From positions 248,001-312,000 of the forward strand of contig DASZLX010000015.1 of the NCBI GenBank assembly GCA_035552155.1: a stretch of DNA of 64,000 nucleotides, given 5' to 3'. The stretch is from DASXHY01 sp035552155. GTDB taxonomy: Bacteria > Verrucomicrobiota > Verrucomicrobiia > Limisphaerales > DASXHY01. Shown piece by piece: positions 53,502-61,559 of this stretch. Both the position numbers and the translations under genes were made by a program. Below the pieces are notes generated by a model, which was not told the DNA's origin, ran no database searches, and saw only the letters and a list, made by a program, of their open reading frames with translations. The stretch's first letter is position 1, and the number at the start of each line of letters is the position of its first letter.

Positions 53502-56500
53502 CTAAGTTGAAGAAATTGTTCGCTGTGCGGCCAGTTGATCCGCGGGCGGATTTTGCCGACTACCGGCGTGGGCGGCGTCAGTTTTGGAAGTCAAAGGCAG
53601 TTCCAACGTGAAGGCAGCGCCTTTGCCGGATCCTGCGCTAAAAGCCTTCAGGGTGCCTCCCATGTCCTGGGCCATCAGCACGCTGCTGTGCAGTCCCAAT
53701 CCGTGGCCATCCTTGCGAGTGGAGAAACCTTGCGCAAAAATGCGCGTCAGATTTTCCGGCGCGATGCCGATTCCATTGTCCCGCACACAGACCGACACGT
53801 GCTGATCGTCCCGGATACGAATGCTCACGACGATTTGTTTTTCGGCGGCGTCACTCTTGTCGCAGGCGTGTTTGGCGTTTTGCAGAAGATTAAAAAGGAT
53901 TTGCAGCACCTTGTGGCGATCCACGAGCAGGGGAGGGGCGGCGACGTAATCGCGCGTCAACTCGATATTATGGTGGACCAGAATTTCCCCCTGCATGCGC
54001 AAGGCATCTTCCACGATGTCCTCCAACATGGCGATTTCCCAAACCCCCGAGATTTTGGCGTAGGCGTGTTGAGTGGCCACGATCTCTTTGATGTGTTGAA
54101 TATTCTCGGTGAGGGATTCGACCTTGCGGTTGAGGTCGGATTGCTCCTGCGTCAGGCGGGAGCCGAGTCGCTTAAGATAATTGGGTATCTTTTGACCGCG
54201 GGGATCCTCCGTTACGAATCGCCCCAAATCCTGCCCTTTTGACGCCAGCAGATCGGCCAGTTTTCTGACCGCGCCTACCTGGGAATCGTGAACATCATTT
54301 GCAATGGAAGAACCCAGCAGATTGACGCTGTTCAAGACATTGCCGACGTTGTGGAGCACATAGGTGGCCACCTCCGCCATTCCCGCCAGGCGGGAGGTTT
54401 TCAGGAGTTGCTGATGGGTGCGTTCCATTTTTAGTTCAATGCCCTTGCGTTCCTCGATTTCGCGCTGCAGGAGCATGGTGCGTTTTTCGACCTGACGGCG
54501 CAGCAGCACAATCCAACAAACGGCCACCACCAAAATACAGGTCAATGTCCCCGCTATCGCCATCGTGTGCTTGAAGTCCCACCAGGGCGACCGTTGTAAC
54601 ACTGAAAGGTCGGACTTCCGGCCGACCAGAAGTTTAAATGAACTGACGCTGCTGCCAAACTCTTCGTAGGGAGTGGGCTCAGTCTGGCAAACACCCGTTA
54701 CGCGTACCCGGCTCCCCGGGTCAATTGACATGATCGGTTCCTGGGCAAATACCTCGAATACATTCTGCCGATCGCGGAACTCCATGACGGTTTTCTGCCC
54801 GAAAATTTGCCTGCTTAAAAGCACCCCTTCCAGTCGGACGAGAGTGGAATCCAGGTTTCCGGCAAAGATACCGTTGACATCGGTAGGCACCGGCGTCACC
54901 GGAGTGGAGTGCCCCTTGCGGTGGAACAGGGATTCGGTTAAAACCGGCGAGTAACCGCGCAACTCTGGAAAGCCGACGACTTCAATTAAATCGCCGGGTT
55001 TCATTGGAGAATCCGGGCTGACTTGATGGCCCTGGGTGCTTTGCCAGAAAACCCAATGCCCCGAGCGGGTCAAAACAATGCTCTGCTTGGCGACGGCCAT
55101 GGCGCTGCCGGTTCCATCCTGCAGGAAATAGTGATCGCCATCCTGCAGGGTCAGGACACCTTCGATTTTTACCCGGCGGCGAAGAGCCTTGGTTCCGTAA
55201 CCGTGCAACAAGCTGCTGATTTTTTGAGTGGGCAGTGAAAAACCGTCCGCCGGCTGTTTTTCAACCTCCACAAATTCCAGCGACGGCACGATCAAGGTGA
55301 TGCCGCGCACCTGATGTTCGTCTCGGGCGAGAGTGCCGACTCCCCGCATGCGAACCACAGCGCCCGCCAAATTATCGACGAGGGCAGCCGGGGCACTTCG
55401 GATGGTGGCCAGTGCCTGTTCTCCTTCGCATTCCAGCAAGACGTGCGATCCATCCGAGGAATGCACCACGCCCTCAATTTCAACCCACTGATCCACGCCG
55501 TGACCGCTGGACAATTCGCTCCACGAGGATGGCTGGGCGATAGGCAAGCTGCCCTTGCCGAGGGATTTCACACTTTCGAGCCGTACGGCCACATCGCCTT
55601 CCACCCAATCCGCGACGCCTTGAACCGTGACGTAATCCCCCACGGTGGGCGTGAGGTAAGATTGTTCCGGAAGATAGACGAGTTCGATGCCTCCGGTTTC
55701 ATCCTGAATATAGGTGCCATACAGATCGGTTACGACACCTCGGAGCGAGACCCTGGGCTTTTGCCTCAACTTATCGGCCCCCAACTGGCGAATCTCGCGG
55801 ATGCTGGTGAGAGGCATGGCCCCGGGTTCGCCGGCGCCGGCCTCGGTGGCATTGGCCAATGGTGGCGTTTGCACCGCGGGTGATTCCAGAGGAATGACAG
55901 CTTTTAAGGTTGCTGCCCAAACAATTCCCACCACCCGCTGCCCCTGGCTGTTGAACACTCCCTCGCAAACTCCGTTTACCTGCACCCGCATTCCGGGGAT
56001 GAATGAATTCTCCGCAGGTGTCGCGTGCAACACTCTCACGGAAATGGAGTAACCATTTTCGACTAGTTCAAAACTCAACCCCTCGGCCGAGCGTCCCACG
56101 AAACCGATTTTGCCGCTGACCTGTCCCCAACGCATTTCGTCTTTGGATTCCCAGGGTTCTCCAATGGTCATCGGCGCCGGGACGGAAATTCCCGGTGGCC
56201 CTTGCTGAGCCAATCGAATATCCGCTATTTCGGCTCGTTGTCCGATGGCGTGGCTGATGCCCTCCACGCGAACCCGCTGGCCTGGTAAAAATCCAGATCG
56301 CAAAGGTGGGGCCTGGATGGCGATATCGCCCGTGTCATCCATCAGGCAACATTGCCCCGAAGCCTCCAATGGACCAATAATCCACCCGTCCAAACGCACC
56401 GCATACTGCTTTGCCGCCTGGCTTCGCAATTCGATGAGATCGGCGATGTTTGAAATTACCAGGCTGGTGTGATCGGTGTATTGCCATTGGATCCAGGAGG

Positions 56501-57068
56501 CGCGGGTTCGGGGATTTTGATTGGCGAAATCCAGCCATTTCGTGTCCGCCTGGCCATCAAACAGATTGAGGACTTTCTCCAAATTCGGATTTTCCCCCTG
56601 CGCTGTAATCCGGTCGGCAAAGATCGGCGAAGGGTCCAAATCATTCTCGGTTTCTCCCAGAGGTTCCAACCCGGCCAGTTGGATTGAATTAGCCTCCGCA
56701 GGTTCGCGGATGCGTTCAATTTCCAGACGATACATGTTAAACGCCGTCCGGTTGGGTATCTTGAAAATTTGCCGCTCATGCCGTTTGGAAAACAGCACGT
56801 CTTTACGCTCATCCAGGTTGCTCCAGGTATTACCGCCGTCGTTCGACCCGAGCAGGCGCCAGTCCATTGGATCGCGCTGGGGAAAATCATTCGCCGATGT
56901 CAGGGCATATTGCCGAACTATTTTAGCCGGCAAAACGGCATTCGTGGGCGCCGCGAGGAGGCCGCGATTGAAGAATCGAGGCAGCAACGCAGCCCCTGTG
57001 CACAGCAATATCCTGCTCCAAAAGATAACTTTGCGGCTTCGCCGGATTTGCTGCGGCATGACGGCCAT
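53502..57068 (-). CDS. sensor histidine kinase with discoidin-like and OB-fold-array periplasmic sensor
   Basis: 1188 aa. N-terminal signal-anchor, a discoidin-like region (~50-215; LNLFDGQADTKWLDFANQNP), then about six OB-fold-like repeats (~222-290, 312-388, 436-500, 526-600, 630-715, 742-815), each with G-x-V-x-V-x-G strands such as GDYVTVQGVADWVEGDVAVR and GSRVRVTGVCQTE. TM ~834-857. The kinase core has H906 (YVLHNVGNVLNSVN), N-box NLLQNAKHAC, DNGIGIAPENL and GHGLGLHSSVLMA. The domain order suggests it senses a polymer or oligosaccharide in the periplasm. It is the first gene of the two-component operon. Confidence 0.9.
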   Translation of the reverse strand: MAVMPQQIRRSRKVIFWSRILLCTGAALLPRFFNRGLLAAPTNAVLPAKIVRQYALTSANDFPQRDPMDWRLLGSNDGGNTWSNLDERKDVLFSKRHERQIFKIPNRTAFNMYRLEIERIREPAEANSIQLAGLEPLGETENDLDPSPIFADRITAQGENPNLEKVLNLFDGQADTKWLDFANQNPRTRASWIQWQYTDHTSLVISNIADLIELRSQAAKQYAVRLDGWIIGPLEASGQCCLMDDTGDIAIQAPPLRSGFLPGQRVRVEGISHAIGQRAEIADIRLAQQGPPGISVPAPMTIGEPWESKDEMRWGQVSGKIGFVGRSAEGLSFELVENGYSISVRVLHATPAENSFIPGMRVQVNGVCEGVFNSQGQRVVGIVWAATLKAVIPLESPAVQTPPLANATEAGAGEPGAMPLTSIREIRQLGADKLRQKPRVSLRGVVTDLYGTYIQDETGGIELVYLPEQSYLTPTVGDYVTVQGVADWVEGDVAVRLESVKSLGKGSLPIAQPSSWSELSSGHGVDQWVEIEGVVHSSDGSHVLLECEGEQALATIRSAPAALVDNLAGAVVRMRGVGTLARDEHQVRGITLIVPSLEFVEVEKQPADGFSLPTQKISSLLHGYGTKALRRRVKIEGVLTLQDGDHYFLQDGTGSAMAVAKQSIVLTRSGHWVFWQSTQGHQVSPDSPMKPGDLIEVVGFPELRGYSPVLTESLFHRKGHSTPVTPVPTDVNGIFAGNLDSTLVRLEGVLLSRQIFGQKTVMEFRDRQNVFEVFAQEPIMSIDPGSRVRVTGVCQTEPTPYEEFGSSVSSFKLLVGRKSDLSVLQRSPWWDFKHTMAIAGTLTCILVVAVCWIVLLRRQVEKRTMLLQREIEERKGIELKMERTHQQLLKTSRLAGMAEVATYVLHNVGNVLNSVNLLGSSIANDVHDSQVGAVRKLADLLASKGQDLGRFVTEDPRGQKIPNYLKRLGSRLTQEQSDLNRKVESLTENIQHIKEIVATQHAYAKISGVWEIAMLEDIVEDALRMQGEILVHHNIELTRDYVAAPPLLVDRHKVLQILFNLLQNAKHACDKSDAAEKQIVVSIRIRDDQHVSVCVRDNGIGIAPENLTRIFAQGFSTRKDGHGLGLHSSVLMAQDMGGTLKAFSAGSGKGAAFTLELPLTSKTDAAHAGSRQNPPADQLAAQRTISST

Positions 57069-57474
57069 CTTAAGACCGGACAGTTACAGGTCAACCTCAC
57101 GATTCTGGTGGGCTCTTGCGCGAAGTTCTTCACCTTCCGGAATGAGAGCCTCTTCTTGGGATGGCAAGCGAGAGCGACATGCCGCTCGCAAATATTTAAA
57201 AAGCAACGACTTGGCCGGAACGTCTCCCATCCGTTTAAATCCGGTTGCGGAGTCCGATCAGGGGGATTCTGTGCCGGGGGCTGGCACTCTTCCACCCGTT
57301 TTTTGGCACAAACGTCCCGCGCTTGATTGCAAATAGTCCGATAACATGTTCATATTTGCTGAACCAAAATATGCCTACAACCTTTTTGGCAGCCGCTCAA
57401 TCTGAAGGAAAAGAAGGCCTTTCGTCCGGAACAATGGTCTTCCCAAGAGTCCCAGCATCGAATCAACCCTGACT
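57069..57474. other. divergent intergenic region (sensor kinase / PEP-CTERM gene)
   Basis: 406 bases without a credible gene. It should hold the promoters of both divergent genes. TGGCAC occurs twice (~57286 and 57304) but neither is followed by a correctly spaced TTGC, so a sigma-54 promoter is not supported. GCGAGAGCGACATGCCGCTCGC (~57168-57189) is a weak hairpin. No GATGTCCT element was seen. Confidence 0.4.
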
Positions 57475-58185
57475 ATGAAAACAAACAAAACAATCCTGGC
57501 AGCGTCCACTTCGCTCCTGGCGGTAGGCATGGCTCGAGGAGCCGTGGTCATCAATGACATAAATCAGACGGTGGGCACCAGCTCCAGCGGATATCAATTT
57601 GATTTGAATGGTGACGGGAACAATGACTTCAATGTCTTTTTCGACAATAACAACAGCGTCAAACCGTGTGTCCTGGGCGCTAACAGTAGTTCCGGGTCCT
57701 ATCCCGGATCCTTTCCCAATCCGACCCCGTTTGTTTTTAACGAGCTGAATATGAATCCGGGGTCTCCGGCGAATAATGATAATAACGGAATCCCGGTGAT
57801 AACCGGCGGCACGACCATTACCAGCGAATTCACCGTGGGCCCGGAAACTCTCACGATTGGCGACCCGGGCGGCGACACGCATGGCAAGAATGAAGGTTAT
57901 CTGTATCAAAACGGTGAAACAACCGTGGTGGGCCAATGGCCATCCGATCAGGACACCGTTGGGTTTGTCGGGTTGGCCATGGTTGACTTCAACCTCGGCA
58001 CCACCAATTACGGCTGGGTACAACTGGATTACAATGCACCCAATTCGACGTTGACGGTGCTCAATACCGGATACGAAACCACGCCCGGCACGGATATAAC
58101 CACACCCGTTCCCGAGCCCGCGACGGCGGCACTGGTTGGCCTAGCGGGAGCATTGCTGGTTTTGGCTAAAAGAAAGAAGGCGTAA
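57475..58185 (+). CDS. PEP-CTERM sorting domain protein (tandem paralogue 1)
   Basis: 236 aa with signal peptide (KTILAASTSLLAVGMARGA). The domain begins GYQFDLNGDGNNDFNVFFDN with SVKPCVLGANSS and ends in VPEPATAALVGLAGALLVLA plus basic KRKKA. This tail lacks the YGL extension of the other three PEP-CTERM proteins here. The next gene is a clear paralogue of its mature domain. It has no recognised enzymatic motif; it is likely a surface or matrix protein. Confidence 0.9.
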   Translation: MKTNKTILAASTSLLAVGMARGAVVINDINQTVGTSSSGYQFDLNGDGNNDFNVFFDNNNSVKPCVLGANSSSGSYPGSFPNPTPFVFNELNMNPGSPANNDNNGIPVITGGTTITSEFTVGPETLTIGDPGGDTHGKNEGYLYQNGETTVVGQWPSDQDTVGFVGLAMVDFNLGTTNYGWVQLDYNAPNSTLTVLNTGYETTPGTDITTPVPEPATAALVGLAGALLVLAKRKKA

Positions 58186-58303
58186 AAGGCGATAGCCCGT
58201 GAACGCCAAAGATGACCGGACCATACCCATTATTTTCACTCGCTCCGTCCCACCCGGAGCGATGATCCCCCCACTGGATCTGTAACAATAACCACGCCCA
58301 ACT

Positions 58304-60451
58304 ATGAGAACAAAAACAAACAAAACAATCCTGGTAGCGTCCAGTTCCATACTCGCGGCGGGCATGGCCAAAGGGGCCGTTACCTATCATTATGTCAATC
58401 AAAGCCTGGACCCCACTGCTAATTATCAATTCGATTTAAATGATGATGGCACCAATGACTTCAAGGTGTTCTTTGACAATAACAACAGCGTAAAACCCTG
58501 CGTCGTCGGCTCAAACAGCAGCAACAACGCCTATCCCGGAACATTTCCCAATCCGATCCCGATGGTTTTTAACGAGGAGAACATGAACCCGGGATACCCG
58601 GCGAACCCGGCAAGTAATGATTATAACGGAGTGCCGGTGGTGCCGATCGGTACGACGGTCACCGGCCAATTCACCGTGGACACCAATACCCTCACGATCG
58701 GCGACCTAGGCGGCGACCAGCACGGCAAGAATGAAGGCTATCTGAATCAAAACGGCGAAACCACAGTGGTTGGGCAGTGGCCCGCCGGTCAGGATACTAT
58801 TGGTTATGTGGCGCTGGCCCTGGTGGACACCAACTCTACTCCCGCCATTACTAATTACGGCTGGGTGCAGTTGGAGTTGGATTATACCCAACCTACCGCG
58901 AAGTTGACGGTAATTGATTATGCCTATGAAGATGTGGCCGGCGCCAGTATCGTCACGGGCCAAATCCCGCCCAGCGCTCCGGTCATCAACGTCTCGCCCA
59001 CCAACCAAACGGTTGTGGCCGGCTCAACGGTAATCATGAACGTTATTGCGTCGGGTAATCCTTCGCCGACGTTTCAATGGATGGCCGGCGCGGTTGGCAG
59101 CGGCAATTACACGAATGTGCCGAACGCGGGTGACTTCTACGGCGCCAACACGCCGACCCTGACTATCTCCAACGTCGTGCCTGCGAACCAGCTTGACTAT
59201 GTCGTGTCGGTATCGAATTCCTTTAGCTCGATTACCAGCAGTCCCCCTGCGACTCTAACGGTCCTCGGCGCTGGTTTGACCGGACCCGTGCCCGGCCAGC
59301 AGGTTATTTACTCTGGATACCCGGCACAATTCACTGTCACCGACCTCGGCGGGGGAGCCATCACCAACAACTGGCAGTTGAACGGGGCCAACCTTGCCAA
59401 CGGCGGGGTTTATTCAGGCGCCACCACCACGAACCTCATGATTTCAAGCGTGAGCCCTGCGACGGTTGGTAATTACCAGGCGATCGTCAGCACGGCCTAT
59501 GGCGCGGTGACAAGCAGTGTGGCCCCCCTCGACATAGCGTATCCGGACGGATCCATCTATGAATCCGCTGTGCGCGCTGACGGGGCAATGGATTACTATC
59601 GGCTGAACGAAACCTCCGGCACCAACGCCTGGGATTTTATCGGCGGAAAAACCGGCATCTACGGCGCAGATGCCACGCTGGGACAAGCCGGGCCCACCTC
59701 AGACGCGGGCTTCCCCGGATTTGTCAGCACGAATTACGCGGCGACATTCAACCAGCTCGACAAGATGAACTTTATTTCGGTGTTGCCCTGGAACTTGAAT
59801 ACCAACACCGTGACGATGACGGCCTGGATCTATCCGCAATTCAACCAGGGAAATGCCGGTATAGTTTTCACTGCCGGCGCCGGCAACATGGTTTGCGGCA
59901 TTCGTTATGACGCAACCTATCTAAACACCAATGGCATCAATGACGGCGACATCGGTTATAGTTGGAACAGCGACTTTGGCAACGGGAACTGGGATTCCGG
60001 CATTACCGCTCCTCACGATCAGTGGTCCCTGGTTGCCCTGGCGGTTTCTCCCACCGATGCGACGCTCTACATCATAAATGCCAACGGGGTCCAATTTTCG
60101 ACCCATGTCAATAATCACGACCCGGCGGCATTTAATGCCACGGAATACATTGGAACCTATCCCCTGGAAGGTACGAATACCTTCAATGGTTTTATCGACG
60201 AAGTTGCGATCTTCAAGTCAACCTTGTCCTCGAACCAGGTCTATGGTCTCTACCAGAGCGCCCTGGGCCAGAGTGTGGTTCCACCGGCCCTCTCGATCGC
60301 GCCGGCGGGAACCAGTGTCCAGGTGCGATGGACCGGCGGAGTGCTGCTGCAAGCAACCAACCTTTTGGGCCCGTGGGTTACCAATACGGCCACCTCGCCC
60401 TACACCGTCACTCCGACGAGTCCCCAGCTGTTTTTCCGCGCCGAACAATAG
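58304..60451 (+). CDS. secreted Ig-like/LamG protein, tandem paralogue 2 without PEP-CTERM
   Basis: 715 aa. Residues 1-~225 repeat the previous protein (signal KTILVASSSILAAGMAKGA; FDLNDDGTNDFKVFFDNNNS; VKPCVVGSNSS), including nucleotide similarity around the start. Then two Ig-like domains (PPSAPVINVSPTNQTVVAGS ... PTFQWMAG; PGQQVIYSGYPAQFTV), a LamG/concanavalin-like domain (~430-640; YYRLNETSGTNAWDFIGG, FNGFIDEVAIFKSTLSSNQV) and a C-terminal LLQATNLLGPWVTN ... LFFRAEQ tail. It is probably a carbohydrate-binding surface protein. Confidence 0.88.
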   Translation: MRTKTNKTILVASSSILAAGMAKGAVTYHYVNQSLDPTANYQFDLNDDGTNDFKVFFDNNNSVKPCVVGSNSSNNAYPGTFPNPIPMVFNEENMNPGYPANPASNDYNGVPVVPIGTTVTGQFTVDTNTLTIGDLGGDQHGKNEGYLNQNGETTVVGQWPAGQDTIGYVALALVDTNSTPAITNYGWVQLELDYTQPTAKLTVIDYAYEDVAGASIVTGQIPPSAPVINVSPTNQTVVAGSTVIMNVIASGNPSPTFQWMAGAVGSGNYTNVPNAGDFYGANTPTLTISNVVPANQLDYVVSVSNSFSSITSSPPATLTVLGAGLTGPVPGQQVIYSGYPAQFTVTDLGGGAITNNWQLNGANLANGGVYSGATTTNLMISSVSPATVGNYQAIVSTAYGAVTSSVAPLDIAYPDGSIYESAVRADGAMDYYRLNETSGTNAWDFIGGKTGIYGADATLGQAGPTSDAGFPGFVSTNYAATFNQLDKMNFISVLPWNLNTNTVTMTAWIYPQFNQGNAGIVFTAGAGNMVCGIRYDATYLNTNGINDGDIGYSWNSDFGNGNWDSGITAPHDQWSLVALAVSPTDATLYIINANGVQFSTHVNNHDPAAFNATEYIGTYPLEGTNTFNGFIDEVAIFKSTLSSNQVYGLYQSALGQSVVPPALSIAPAGTSVQVRWTGGVLLQATNLLGPWVTNTATSPYTVTPTSPQLFFRAEQ

Positions 60452-60471
60452 CGGCGCTTGAACAAGTTCCG

Positions 60472-60507
60472 GAAGGCGGTTGGAGCGATCCAATCGCCTT
60501 CTTTTTT
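60472..60507 (+). terminator. rho-independent terminator
   Basis: Stem GAAGGCGGTTGG / CCAATCGCCTTC (12 bp, one G-T) with loop AGCGAT, followed by six T's, 20 bases after the stop of the gene at 58304. Confidence 0.9.
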
Positions 60508-60579
60508 GGAATCATTTCATGATACCCAGGGGTATTTTTACACCGGGATATTTTTTTAAGTGTTCTATCGGGTAGTTCA

Positions 60580-61467
60580 TCAGAGGCTCCGGGCGTACGT
60601 ATGCCGTGGTGGCAACTCGCTGCCACCCATTCGCAGGGCAAGGTTGGCGGTTTCCCGATGTTCCATTTCACCGCCGCGAAACTGGAGTCGTTTAAGATCG
60701 TTCGGGACCGGTCCGACCGTCACGCAGGTATAGCGGAGCAAGGCCACATTTGCCAATGAGTTCAATAAACGGTTTCCAGTCTGAACCACGCGGACATCCA
60801 TAAACAGCATGTCCAGCTTCCGCCGCATCAGGAACACTCCCACCGGACGCGCGCCATCGAAAAGGATGGCTGACAAATCCAGTTCGAAACCGTAAGGACA
60901 ATCGTCGCGCCAGCGGTCGCACACTTCTTCAGCCGGCATCAGGTGATAAGGTTCAATGAAATCCAATATGGTTTCGGGCCGGTGATGGCGGATGGAATCC
61001 GTGCGCCAGGCGGGAGGGAATTTATCGCGCATGCGTTCAGCGATTTCCATTGTCCGCGCCCGGGCTTCACGGGCCGGCACTTCAAAGAACCGTTCGGAAT
61101 GCAAAACTACGAATCCATTTTCCTTCAGCAAGGGAGCCCATTCGCTTTGGTCAAGCAGCAGATCAGCATAGCGCAGGCTTCGGATCCCCGCAGCGCGTCC
61201 GCGTTCAGCGAGTTGTTGGATCAAGCGGCTGCAGGACGCGAGTCGGACCGCGCTTCCTGGCTGAACCGCTAGCCGGAAACCGAGCGCGTCGCCCATCGGC
61301 CACCAGGCTGCCGCCGCGACAAAACGTTCCAGCGGTTGGGTCTTCACGGCCACCAATACGCGCGCCTGGCGCGGCACGGGAGCGGCGCGAAAAAGATACA
61401 ACGCGCGGTCGGCGTCCGCACGAGTGGGTTCGCGCACAATCAAGTCGGTTGGTTCGGAACCGGTCAT
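60580..61467 (-). CDS. GNAT-like acetyltransferase-family protein
   Basis: Start 61467 gives 295 aa (a longer frame begins at 61536). Two GNAT-like halves are suggested: residues ~10-140 (LIVREPTRADADRALYLFRA, RLIQQLAERGRAAGIRSLRY, LKENGFVVLHSERFFEVPAR) and ~180-290 (YGFELDLSAILFDGARPVGV). The first has the typical region between beta-4 and alpha-3 and the G-F after alpha-4. Substrate unknown. It is divergent from the AlkP-fold gene, 92 bp apart. Confidence 0.55.
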   Translation of the reverse strand: MTGSEPTDLIVREPTRADADRALYLFRAAPVPRQARVLVAVKTQPLERFVAAAAWWPMGDALGFRLAVQPGSAVRLASCSRLIQQLAERGRAAGIRSLRYADLLLDQSEWAPLLKENGFVVLHSERFFEVPAREARARTMEIAERMRDKFPPAWRTDSIRHHRPETILDFIEPYHLMPAEEVCDRWRDDCPYGFELDLSAILFDGARPVGVFLMRRKLDMLFMDVRVVQTGNRLLNSLANVALLRYTCVTVGPVPNDLKRLQFRGGEMEHRETANLALRMGGSELPPRHTYARSL

Positions 61468-61559
61468 CGCTTTGTGATAAGTCAACCTCGCGGCAACGCA
61501 AGGCGAATCAACTGGATTCCATCGAAAACGCCGCATATCATCGAAGAAAGTTTTCCCAT

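Noticed and set aside
57286..57320. Sigma-54-type promoter before the PEP-CTERM gene at 57475
   Set aside because: TGGCAC is present twice but without TTGC at the required spacing.
61050..61559. Upstream extension of the AlkP-fold reading frame
   Set aside because: It runs antisense through the GNAT-like gene and the ordinary family start MPGRLLLVEW lies at 61560.
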